Below are positions 7,949 through 13,986 of a DNA stretch of 14,821 nt, in pieces. The position numbers were made by a program, and so were the translations under genes. The number at the start of each line of letters is the position of its first letter. The first letter of the stretch is position 1. Source of the DNA: Pseudomonadota bacterium (GTDB taxonomy: Bacteria; Pseudomonadota; Alphaproteobacteria; Rhizobiales; Hyphomicrobiaceae); assembly GCA_003242645.1 (NCBI GenBank), contig QGVC01000047.1, positions 1 to 14,821 of the forward strand, read 5' to 3'. The notes under the pieces were generated by a model. The model had not been told where the DNA came from and ran no database searches. It worked only from the letters and a program-made list of their open reading frames with translations.

Positions 7949-8633
7949 TGGGCACGAGCACGAGGCCGGCCACGTGCACAATCATGGTGACGGCCAACCC
8001 CACCGCCACCCATTCCAGCGCGACCACGATGCTGATCCCGCCTCGCCATATGAGGTGCTTGAGAGAGCGATCCGCGAGCTGCTGATCGAGAAGGGAGTGT
8101 TGACGGCCGAGGAGATCAGCGCTCAGGTCGATCTCATGGACAGCCGCTCGCCGGCTCTTGGCGCGAAGGTCGTTGCGCGGGCCTGGGTCGACCCTGATTA
8201 CAAGGCGCGCCTGTTGGCGGATACGCGCTCCGCGCTCGCGGAGCTCGGCATTGACATTGGCACACTCGCCGATTTCCGCACGGTGGAAAACACTCCGAAG
8301 GTGCACAACGCCGTCGTGTGCACGCTGTGCTCCTGTTATCCGAAAATGCTGCTCGGCATCCCGCCGGCCTGGTACAAGAGCCTGGCCTACCGTTCGCGGA
8401 TGGTGGTTGATCCGCGCGGGGTGCTCCGGGAGTTCGGCCTGGAGCTGCCTGATGACGTCGAGGTGCGGGTGCACGACTCAACGGCTGATCTGCGCTACCT
8501 CGTTTTGCCGATGCGGCCGGAAGGGACGGAAGGCTGGACCGAGGAGCAGCTCGCCGAGATCGTCACGCGCGACTGCATGATTGGTACTGCGGTGCCCGAA
8601 GTTGGCCGGAAGCGTCCGGACGTAATGTCCTGA
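7938..8633 (+). CDS. Cobalt-type nitrile hydratase alpha / thiocyanate hydrolase gamma-like subunit
   Basis: This is the metal-binding catalytic subunit of the nitrile hydratase superfamily, which hydrates nitriles to amides or hydrolyses thiocyanate to carbonyl sulfide and ammonia. The metal claw is VCTLCSC, with C128, C131 and C133 as ligands. Thr129, rather than Ser, marks the cobalt type. C131 and C133 are the residues normally oxidised to sulfinate and sulfenate. The claw is followed by YPKMLLGIPPAWYKS and, near the end, RPEGTEGWTEEQLAEIVTRDCMIG (193-216), both typical. Residues 1-32 are His/Asp-rich (nine His), which may help metal loading. ATG 7938 gives 231 residues and has GGGGAGGA upstream; GTG 7917 is less likely. 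Three separate subunits match the scnB-scnA-scnC layout. Substrate is undecided. No activator or cobalt transporter gene is in view. Confidence 0.88.
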   Translation: MPHDGHEHEAGHVHNHGDGQPHRHPFQRDHDADPASPYEVLERAIRELLIEKGVLTAEEISAQVDLMDSRSPALGAKVVARAWVDPDYKARLLADTRSALAELGIDIGTLADFRTVENTPKVHNAVVCTLCSCYPKMLLGIPPAWYKSLAYRSRMVVDPRGVLREFGLELPDDVEVRVHDSTADLRYLVLPMRPEGTEGWTEEQLAEIVTRDCMIGTAVPEVGRKRPDVMS

Positions 8634-8797
8634 AAGCACCTGGGCAGTTTCCTCAGCGGGTCAAAGGGTGAGCTTTCCCACCCCGTCGCAGCACGCCGCG
8701 CTAAACCTCGCGGGATTTTAACAAATTGGTTACGCCCCGGCTTGCATCTATTGGATGAGCAAAGATTTCGTTCACCACCGACGCTTGCCATCTGCTG
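8634..8797 (+). promoter_or_regulatory. Intergenic region with 14-bp imperfect palindrome upstream of Wzz-like gene
   Basis: The 164-bp gap contains a weak 5-bp hairpin (GGGTG/CACCC, about 8666-8683, no T tract) after the hydratase operon. It also contains TAACAAATTGGTTA at 8719-8732, a 14-bp palindrome matching itself at 12 of 14 positions, about 66 bp before the next start codon. A possible but poor -35/-10 pair overlaps it. It may be an operator; the CtrA-like TTAA-N7-TTAA pattern is only partly met. Confidence 0.3.
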
Positions 8798-10177
8798 ATG
8801 CACGCCATCGCTCATCCGCCAGCCGGGTTGTTCGGCATCGCATTTCTTCAGGCGATGCGGCGTGCGATGCCGCAATTGTTGATCGCGACGATAGCGGCTG
8901 GAATTGCGACCTATCTGGCTCAATCCTGGCTGCCTCCGGCCTACGTTGCGGAGGCACGGCTGGTCGTGAATTCCCCGGACCGCGCCGCGGTTGATAGGCA
9001 CATCGAAGCGCTCAATAGCCCCGCCAACCTAATCGCCACATCCATCGAATTGGGTCTCCAGGATCACCCGGAATTCAATACTCGTGCCCCGGTGCAGAGA
9101 CTCTTCGACGAGTTTGGTGTCAGCCGCATCTGGGGAGATGACGAGCAAGCTCACCCGAATGAGGTTTTGCTGTCTGCGATCCAAAGCACATTTGAGGTCG
9201 CTGCCGTGGACCGGGAAAAGGGTGAGATCGCTATACGATTTTCCGCGACGGAGCCGGAGTTGGCAGCAAAGTTCGTCAATCGGATCGTCGAGCGTTACCT
9301 GCAAAACCACGAGGCGGATAATTCAATAAGGGTCCTCGCATGGGCCAAGGAGCCGCACCAGGCCAGCACGCCCCGGAAAGGGCTCATGGCGATCCTGGGC
9401 ATGATCGTCATGCTGCTCCTTTGCCTCGGCGTCATCGCCGTCCGCGAGGCACTATTCAACGCCACTGGCCGCCGCGAAGGTGACAAGGAAAAGCTTGGCT
9501 TGCCCGCCTTTCGTCGCTTCAGCCCCACAGGAGGGCGCAACCTGATTTCGGTCGCTGCCGCTGCAGACCGCATTCTCGCGCTGCCCAGGACGGACCGGGG
9601 GTGCCGCATCATGGTCGCAGGCGAGGCCAAGGATATCGAGGTCGCAGACGAAGCCCGGGCGCTTGCAGATGCCTTGAGCTCCAGCGGGCGCAAGGTGGTG
9701 CTGGTTCGGTGGGGGCTTGGCGGTGGCGACGTGAACGGCCGGAAATCGCGCCAACAGCTCTTAGGGATCAATGATCTCCTCGAGGGACGCGCGACGTTCG
9801 AAGAGATCGTGACGAGGCTGCCGAGCAGCTCCGCGCATGCGATTGCTGCGGGTTCCCCGGTTACGAACAGGGAAGCCGTGCTCGATCCAAACCTGGTCGG
9901 CCTGGTGTTGGACACCCTCGACGAGGTCTACGATTACATCGTCGTCGCTGCCGAGCATGAGGAGGCGATCGAGCTGTTCGCCACCCTCGAAGGCCGCTTC
10001 GACGCCTGCGTCTCTATTGGCGAGAAGGGGCGCAATACGGGGCGCTTCACCGCCGGCGCCGACCGGTTCCTCGGGTTCGATGTGGTCGATATCCACATCG
10101 TTCGACTCGAGCGTGAACAGCGCATTTCGCGCGCAAACAGCGGCAGCTTTGCTTTGCAGGAACGCTGGGCTGCCTAG
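8798..10177 (+). CDS. Wzz/GumC-like polysaccharide co-polymerase with degenerate kinase domain
   Basis: This 459-residue inner-membrane protein has the polysaccharide co-polymerase plan. A first transmembrane helix (about 26-42) is followed by a periplasmic domain starting YVAEARLVVNSP and containing FSATEPELAAKFVNRIVERYL. A Pro-containing stretch precedes a second helix (about 196-217), and a cytoplasmic domain follows. The cytoplasmic part (about 245-435) aligns by pattern with bacterial tyrosine autokinases: RIMVAGE, then an ALADALSSSGRKVVLV strand, a GINDLLEG segment and DYIVVAAE. However, the Walker A GxGKST is replaced by GEAKDIEVAD, and the A' aspartates by VRWGLGGGD. It is probably a non-catalytic pseudokinase that tunes chain length or export. 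The start is the first ATG after an in-frame stop; its ribosome binding site is weak. No glycosyltransferase genes are adjacent. Confidence 0.75.
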   Translation: MHAIAHPPAGLFGIAFLQAMRRAMPQLLIATIAAGIATYLAQSWLPPAYVAEARLVVNSPDRAAVDRHIEALNSPANLIATSIELGLQDHPEFNTRAPVQRLFDEFGVSRIWGDDEQAHPNEVLLSAIQSTFEVAAVDREKGEIAIRFSATEPELAAKFVNRIVERYLQNHEADNSIRVLAWAKEPHQASTPRKGLMAILGMIVMLLLCLGVIAVREALFNATGRREGDKEKLGLPAFRRFSPTGGRNLISVAAAADRILALPRTDRGCRIMVAGEAKDIEVADEARALADALSSSGRKVVLVRWGLGGGDVNGRKSRQQLLGINDLLEGRATFEEIVTRLPSSSAHAIAAGSPVTNREAVLDPNLVGLVLDTLDEVYDYIVVAAEHEEAIELFATLEGRFDACVSIGEKGRNTGRFTAGADRFLGFDVVDIHIVRLEREQRISRANSGSFALQERWAA

Positions 10178-10419
10178 CCACGCTGGTGAGGCGCTGGTCG
10201 AATGTCCTGGGGCGGCTCGTCCGGGCGCACCATCCAACGCACGAGTATGGCTGCCGGGATCACCCAGGCCAATCCGCCGATAACGTAGAACGCGAGCTCG
10301 ACCCACTTGCTGGCGTTGACCTGCAAGACGATGGCAACCGCCATCACCAGCAGCGCGTAAACCGCGATGAAGATCAGCAGAACGATGGTGCCAATCAGCT
10401 TGCGAGTTCGAATGTTCAC
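10174..10419 (-). CDS. DUF2842 family two-helix membrane protein
   Basis: This 81-residue inner-membrane protein matches the alphaproteobacterial DUF2842 family. It has the sequence MNIRTRKLIGT, a first transmembrane helix (about 9-33), a short loop with NASKWVELAFYVIGGLAWV, and a second helix (about 41-61). It ends in a polar tail beginning RWMVRPDEPP. I start at GTG 10419 because AAGGA lies 9 nt upstream and the family begins at this point; a longer frame to 10473 has no support. Function is unknown. It is divergent from heme A synthase, and in many alphaproteobacteria DUF2842 genes lie near ctaA, though no role in heme A synthesis has been shown to my knowledge. Its stop codon shares the CTAG tetranucleotide with that of the converging Wzz-like gene. 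Confidence 0.85.
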   Translation of the reverse strand: MNIRTRKLIGTIVLLIFIAVYALLVMAVAIVLQVNASKWVELAFYVIGGLAWVIPAAILVRWMVRPDEPPQDIRPAPHQRG

Positions 10420-10535
10420 GTTGCGGTTTCCTTGCTTAGGTCCCAGGTGACGCGCCGCGCCGTCTCGGCGCATTGTTCGCCTTTCGCGGCTCCTTTAACA
10501 GAAAGCATCCGCTCATTATCGGGAAAGATCGACAC

Positions 10536-11663
10536 ATGCCCGGGCCGGAGGCGGCGCGGAAGGCTGAGATCGCGCCAGATAGGGAAGATCAAATCACTGC
10601 CGTGAGGTTGTGGCTCTATGCCGTGGCGGCCCTCGTGCTTGCCATGATTGTGGTCGGCGGTGCGACAAGGCTCACGGATTCCGGCTTGTCGATCACCGAG
10701 TGGCAACCGATCCTCGGCGTCATCCCGCCGCTTACCGAGGCCGATTGGCATGAGGCCTTTGCCAAGTACCAACAGATCCCGCAGTACCAGCTCGTCAACA
10801 AGGGCATGAGCCTGGACGAGTTCAAGTTCATCTACTGGTGGGAGTGGGCGCACCGTTTCCTCGGCCGCTTTATCGGGGTCGCTTTTGCTCTGCCGTTCCT
10901 TTGGTTCTGGGCTCGCCGGCAGCTGCCGAAAGGATTGGCGCCGAAGCTTCTTGGAGTGTTGGCGCTCGGCGCAATCCAGGGCGGCGTCGGCTGGTTCATG
11001 GTGATGTCGGGATTGGTGGATCGTGTCGATGTCAGCCCCTACCGGCTGGCGCTGCACCTGATCATCGCCCTCGTCATCCTGGCTTGGTTGGTGTGGCTGG
11101 CTCTCGACCTCAAGCCCGCTGCGAGTTCAACGCGGCGTTCCAGCGTATCGCCTGGGCTGAAGCACCTTGCTGCAGGCCTCGTTCTCCTCGTGCTTCTGCA
11201 GTCGCTCCTCGGTGCCTTTGTCGCGGGCCATAATGCGGGGCTTACCTACAACACGTGGCCGCTGATGGATGGACAGTTCATCCCCGATGGCCTCGGCACG
11301 ATGTCGCCCTGGTACATCAACCTCTTCGAGAACATCACCACGATCCAGTTCAATCACCGGATGGGCGCCTATCTGCTCGCGGTGGTCGCGGTCATTCAGT
11401 ACCTGTGGGTGGCGAGGTCAGTCGACGACCAGAGGCTGGTGCGCTCGGCGTTGCTTGTCTTGATCGGCGTCTTCGCGCAGGCCGCCCTCGGCATCTGGAC
11501 GCTGCTCGAGGTCGTGCCCCTCTGGCTCGGTCTTGCGCATCAGGCAGGTGCCGCGATCGTGCTGATCATCGCGGTGCGCCATCTGCACATGATGAGCCGG
11601 GCTTCCACTGCCGCGGCCAATGCCGCTGCCGCGACTGCTAGGCCAGCCCGAGCATCAGCCTGA
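10536..11663 (+). CDS. ctaA: Heme A synthase (Cox15/CtaA type 2)
   Basis: CtaA oxidises the C8 methyl of heme O to a formyl group, making heme A for aa3-type cytochrome oxidase, in the inner membrane. From ATG 10536 the protein has 375 residues and about eight hydrophobic helices. All four conserved histidines are present: H106 in [11 protein letters not shown]174 in ALHL, H274 in FNHRMGAYL and H335 in LAHQAG, plus E103. The [16 protein letters not shown] opening after helix 1 is diagnostic of the alphaproteobacterial/mitochondrial type. A longer frame from TTG 10473 lacks a ribosome binding site. The last 20 residues are Ala-rich, low complexity and poorly conserved by nature. The final 26 bp overlap the 3' end of argC on the other strand. 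Confidence 0.96.
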   Translation: MPGPEAARKAEIAPDREDQITAVRLWLYAVAALVLAMIVVGGATRLTDSGLSITEWQPILGVIPPLTEADWHEAFAKYQQIPQYQLVNKGMSLDEFKFIYWWEWAHRFLGRFIGVAFALPFLWFWARRQLPKGLAPKLLGVLALGAIQGGVGWFMVMSGLVDRVDVSPYRLALHLIIALVILAWLVWLALDLKPAASSTRRSSVSPGLKHLAAGLVLLVLLQSLLGAFVAGHNAGLTYNTWPLMDGQFIPDGLGTMSPWYINLFENITTIQFNHRMGAYLLAVVAVIQYLWVARSVDDQRLVRSALLVLIGVFAQAALGIWTLLEVVPLWLGLAHQAGAAIVLIIAVRHLHMMSRASTAAANAAAATARPARASA

Positions 11664-12600
11664 TGTTTTGAACGGCGGCGCCTGAGGCTCCTTTGCCAAG
11701 GTTGTCGAGCCGGGCGACCAGCACCGCCTGTTTGCGTCCCTCGTTGCCGAAGACCCGCAGCTCCAGGAAGTCCGTGTTGTTCAGCGCCTCCGCTTCGAGC
11801 CGACCGTTGCCGGTCGCGGGCACCACCTTCACCAGCTCGGACCCCGCGAAATGGGCTGCAAGGACAGCTTCGATCTCGCCGGGAGTCGGTTTGCCGGGCA
11901 GCGTATCCAAATGCAGCGGTACGCTGACCAGCATTCCCTGGCGGAAGTTGCCAACGCTGGGCACGAAGATCGGCCGGCGGCTGAGCAAGGAATAAGCCTG
12001 CATCTCGGGCAGATGCTTGTGCTCCAGGCCCAGCCCGTAGAGTTCGAAAGAGGGGGCCGTGCCCTTCTCGTAGGCCTCGATCATGGACCGTCCGCCGCCG
12101 GAGTAACCTGAGACCGCGTTGATGGTCACAGGATAGTCGGGAGGGAGGAGGCCCGCGGCCACGAGGGGCCGGATCAGCGCGATGGCGCCGGTTGGATAGC
12201 AGCCCGGATTTGCGACGCGCCGCGCGGTACGGATGGCGTCCTTCTGGCCGGGGTCCATTTCGGGAAACCCGTACACCCACCCGGGAGCAACCCGATGCGC
12301 TGTCGAGGCATCAACGATCCGCGGTCCGCCACCAGGGAGCGAATCGGCCATGGCGGCTGTCTCGCGGGCTGCATCATCCGGCAAGCACAGCACCGCCAGG
12401 TCGACTTCGGCCAAAATTGCCCTTTTCGCATCAAGGTCCTTGCGCCGCTCGGGCGCAATGCTCCGCAACTCGATCTCGGGAATGGCGCGGAGCCGCTCCG
12501 CGATGCCAAGGCCCGTGGTGCCAGCTTCCCCGTCAATGAACACCGTGGGCTTGCGGGAGGAGCTGCCGCTCGTGGCCGCTGGAGTGGCACTGGTCGTCAT
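11638..12600 (-). CDS. argC: N-acetyl-gamma-glutamyl-phosphate reductase, type 2
   Basis: ArgC reduces N-acetylglutamyl phosphate to the semialdehyde with NADPH, the third step of arginine biosynthesis, in the cytoplasm. The 320-residue length fits the short type 2 form. Visible are the nucleotide-binding start [12 protein letters not shown] (20-31), the catalytic cysteine C134 in [18 protein letters not shown] and the EHKHLPEM histidine motif. ATG 12600 is chosen because GGAGG lies 6 nt upstream; a longer frame to 12639 would read into the terminator. Residues 1-16 are a Ser/Thr/Ala-rich low-complexity leader. Upstream is a leader peptide ORF with five tandem Arg codons and a terminator hairpin, suggesting arginine-responsive attenuation. 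The order rplM-rpsI-argC is common in Hyphomicrobiales. Confidence 0.96.
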   Translation of the reverse strand: MTTSATPAATSGSSSRKPTVFIDGEAGTTGLGIAERLRAIPEIELRSIAPERRKDLDAKRAILAEVDLAVLCLPDDAARETAAMADSLPGGGPRIVDASTAHRVAPGWVYGFPEMDPGQKDAIRTARRVANPGCYPTGAIALIRPLVAAGLLPPDYPVTINAVSGYSGGGRSMIEAYEKGTAPSFELYGLGLEHKHLPEMQAYSLLSRRPIFVPSVGNFRQGMLVSVPLHLDTLPGKPTPGEIEAVLAAHFAGSELVKVVPATGNGRLEAEALNNTDFLELRVFGNEGRKQAVLVARLDNLGKGASGAAVQNIRLMLGLA

Positions 12601-12637
12601 GGTGGACCTCCGGATGAGGCAGGCGTTGGATCGGCAC

Positions 12638-12662
12638 AAAAAAACCGCGCATGTCAGCGCGG
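12638..12662 (-). terminator. Intrinsic terminator / attenuator hairpin before argC
   Basis: Read on the minus strand, CCGCGC (12662-12657), a 6-nt loop TGACAT and GCGCGG (12650-12645) form a GC-only 6-bp stem. It is followed immediately by seven T (12644-12638). This is a canonical Rho-independent terminator placed 37 bp upstream of the argC start, so transcripts from the promoter at 12762-12791 must pass through it to express argC. Confidence 0.85.
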
Positions 12663-12689
12663 CTCACGACAACAGACAAGAGTATGCCG

Positions 12690-12755
12690 TCATCGCAACC
12701 GCGGGAAATCGGTGCGGCGGCGTCGGCGCAAATCCTGGAAAGGTTCGCTCAACAT
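12690..12755 (-). CDS. Arginine-rich leader peptide of argC
   Basis: This is a 21-codon ORF too short for routine gene calling. Starting at ATG 12755, codons 10-14 are CGC CGA CGC CGC CGC, five consecutive arginines. Codons 19 and 21 are also Arg (CGG, CGA), then TGA at 12692-12690. Seven of the last twelve residues are Arg. An in-frame ATG at 12764 would add three residues. However, 12755 is the predicted transcription start (seven bases beyond the -10 box), so the message may be leaderless, as is reported for trpL in Sinorhizobium. No Shine-Dalgarno sequence precedes either ATG. The peptide's translation, not the peptide itself, would be the sensor of charged tRNA-Arg. Chance occurrence in GC-rich DNA is the alternative, but its placement before a terminator and argC argues against that. 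Confidence 0.7.
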   Translation of the reverse strand: MLSEPFQDLRRRRRTDFPRLR

Positions 12756-12761
12756 GCCCGA

Positions 12762-12791
12762 CATATGCGGCAGGTGGCGCCTGGGTGTCAA
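12762..12791 (-). promoter_or_regulatory. Predicted promoter of the argC leader
   Basis: On the minus strand a perfect TTGACA (12791-12786) is followed after 18 bp by CATATG (12767-12762), a moderate -10 box. The predicted start is A12755, which is the first base of the leader ATG. The promoter lies just beyond the rpsI terminator, so it would make argC expression independent of the ribosomal protein operon. Confidence 0.6.
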
Positions 12792-12799
12792 TCTGAAGC

Positions 12800-12838
12800 A
12801 AAAACGGCGTCCCAAGCGATAAGGCCCGGGACGCCGTT
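12800..12838 (-). terminator. Intrinsic terminator of rplM-rpsI
   Basis: A perfect 11-bp inverted repeat, AACGGCGTCCC at 12803-12813 and GGGACGCCGTT at 12828-12838, has a 14-nt loop and lies 20 bp past the rpsI stop. On the minus strand the stem runs into TTTTTGC, a short T tract. It fits termination of the ribosomal protein operon. Confidence 0.8.
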
Positions 12839-12858
12839 GCTTTCTGAGCGAATTCCGA

Positions 12859-13341
12859 TCAGCGCTTCGAGAACTGGAAGCTGCGGCGTGCCTTGCGACG
12901 ACCGTACTTTTTCCGCTCGACGGTGCGGCTGTCGCGGGTCAGGAAGCCACCTTTCTTGAGAACGCTGCGTAGCTCCGGCTCGTAGTAGGTCAGGGCCTTG
13001 GAGATGCCATGGCGCACGGCACCAGCTTGACCAGAGAGCCCGCCGCCCTTCACCGTTGCCATGATATCATATTGGTCAACGCGATTTGCTGCGTGGAGCG
13101 GCTGCTTCAGCAGCATCTGCAGCACAGGGCGGGCGAAGTACTGCGTGTAGTCCTTGTTATTGACGGTGATTTTGCCGCTGCCCGGCTTTAGCCACACGCG
13201 GGCAACTGATTCCTTGCGTTTGCCCGTGGCGTAGGCCCGGCCGTAGGGATCAAGCTTCTGGACGTGAACGGGCGCAGCGCCGGGCTCAGCGCCGGTCAAG
13301 GTGCCAAGATCCTGCAGCGACTTGGTCGTATCGGTGGCCAT
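12859..13341 (-). CDS. rpsI: 30S ribosomal protein S9
   Basis: S9 is a small-subunit ribosomal protein whose C-terminal tail reaches the P-site tRNA. The core begins with [18 protein letters not shown] (about 34-51), continues through [19 protein letters not shown], and ends in the basic tail [14 protein letters not shown] with the conserved SKR terminus. The protein has 160 residues, about 30 more than E. coli S9. The extra residues are an acidic/neutral N-terminal extension (1-32) that I recall as usual in alphaproteobacteria. It starts 5 bp after the rplM stop, with GAGGG upstream inside the rplM end, so the two are co-transcribed. An intrinsic terminator follows. Confidence 0.98.
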   Translation of the reverse strand: MATDTTKSLQDLGTLTGAEPGAAPVHVQKLDPYGRAYATGKRKESVARVWLKPGSGKITVNNKDYTQYFARPVLQMLLKQPLHAANRVDQYDIMATVKGGGLSGQAGAVRHGISKALTYYEPELRSVLKKGGFLTRDSRTVERKKYGRRKARRSFQFSKR

Positions 13342-13346
13342 GGGAG

Positions 13347-13808
13347 CTAGGCCCTCACATTCTTACGGTTGAGCTTGGCAACGTCGAGCACCTCGGGGTT
13401 CTGGGCGACGTGCGGATGGTCCGGGCCTTTGTAGACGCGGAGATTGCGCAGGAGCTTGCGCTGCAATGGCCCGCGGCTCAGCATCCGGCTGACCGCCAGT
13501 TCGATGATCCGCTCCGGGTGCTTGCCCTCCATGATCATGCGCGGCGTCCGCGCCTTGATGCCACCGGGATAGCCGGTGTGACGGTAGTAAACTTTGTCCG
13601 TGTACTTCTTACCGGTGAACACGACCTTGTCGGCGTTCACAACGATGACGTTGTCGCCCATGTCGACGTGCGGCGTATAGGTCGGCTTGTGCTTGCCCTT
13701 GAGGCGCGTGGCAATGATCGACGCGAGGCGGCCTACGACGAGGCCCTTGGCGTCGATCAAAACCCACTTCTTTTCCACCTCGCCGGGCTTGGCGACGTAG
13801 GTTTTCAT
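13347..13808 (-). CDS. rplM: 50S ribosomal protein L13
   Basis: L13 is an early-assembling large-subunit protein. The 153-residue sequence shows the family landmarks: [16 protein letters not shown] (15-30), the [23 protein letters not shown] region (about 37-59), [12 protein letters not shown], and [21 protein letters not shown] near the C-terminus. GGAG lies 7 nt before the ATG. A good promoter (13874-13902) precedes it, with an untranslated leader of about 60 nt. It is followed directly by rpsI, the near-universal partner of rplM in bacteria. Confidence 0.98.
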   Translation of the reverse strand: MKTYVAKPGEVEKKWVLIDAKGLVVGRLASIIATRLKGKHKPTYTPHVDMGDNVIVVNADKVVFTGKKYTDKVYYRHTGYPGGIKARTPRMIMEGKHPERIIELAVSRMLSRGPLQRKLLRNLRVYKGPDHPHVAQNPEVLDVAKLNRKNVRA

Positions 13809-13873
13809 ATCGAGGCTCCAGGGAAACCTGAATTGCAGGCGTTACAGCTGCTGCTGCCGCGCTTTCGGTGCGC

Positions 13874-13902
13874 TTGATAGGTGGCCAAGCGACTCTAGTC
13901 AA
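13874..13902 (-). promoter_or_regulatory. Predicted sigma70-type promoter of rplM-rpsI
   Basis: On the minus strand TTGACT (13902-13897) and TATCAA (13879-13874) are separated by exactly 17 bp, matching 5 and 4 positions of the consensus boxes. The predicted start is near 13867, giving a leader of about 59 nt before the rplM ATG. Confidence 0.65.
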
Positions 13903-13957
13903 CACATTTCTCTTGCTCAAGAGAAAAGCCTCGCGAAATCAGCGCGTTAGTTGACAT

Positions 13958-13971
13958 GGTAATATGTTACC
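13958..13971. promoter_or_regulatory. Palindrome upstream of the rplM promoter
   Basis: GGTAA-TATG-TTACC is a perfect 5-bp inverted repeat with a 4-bp centre. It lies between the thioesterase stop and the rplM promoter, about 56 bp upstream of the -35 box. A transcription factor site is possible; none is identified. Confidence 0.3.
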
Positions 13972-13986
13972 GCATCTCCCGCAGGC

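Larger units (their letters stand above)
12638..12755 (-). promoter_or_regulatory. Predicted arginine attenuator of argC
   Basis: This leader of about 118 nt contains an Arg-codon ORF and three alternative pairings on the minus strand. Pause hairpin: CGCACCG (12716-12710) with CGGTTGCG (12701-12694), 7 bp and one bulge. Antiterminator: CGCGGTT (12703-12697) with AGCCGCG (12664-12658), 7 bp including one G-U. Terminator: 12662-12645 plus T7. A ribosome stalled on the Arg run would cover the 5' pause arm and free the antiterminator. A ribosome reaching the stop would mask 12703-12697 and let the terminator form. The sequence elements are seen directly; the switching is inferred from known amino-acid attenuators. 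Confidence 0.7.

Noticed and set aside
8666..8683. GGGTG/CACCC hairpin as the terminator of the hydratase operon
   Set aside because: The stem is short and no T tract follows; it is too weak to call as an intrinsic terminator.
7144..8760. Integration of the hydratase operon at the tRNA as a mobile element
   Set aside because: I searched by eye for a repeat of the tRNA 3' end downstream of the operon and for an integrase, and found neither in the window.
8755..8994. 79-residue plus-strand frame starting MSKDFVHH ahead of the Wzz-like gene
   Set aside because: It runs in another frame into the first transmembrane and periplasmic region of the Wzz-like gene and shows no family features. The Wzz frame has the expected membrane helices.
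12233..12822. Long plus-strand frames covering the start of argC and its leader
   Set aside because: They are antisense shadows of the GC-rich argC coding sequence. Composition is Arg/Pro/Ser/Ala-rich without motifs, and argC on the other strand is certain.
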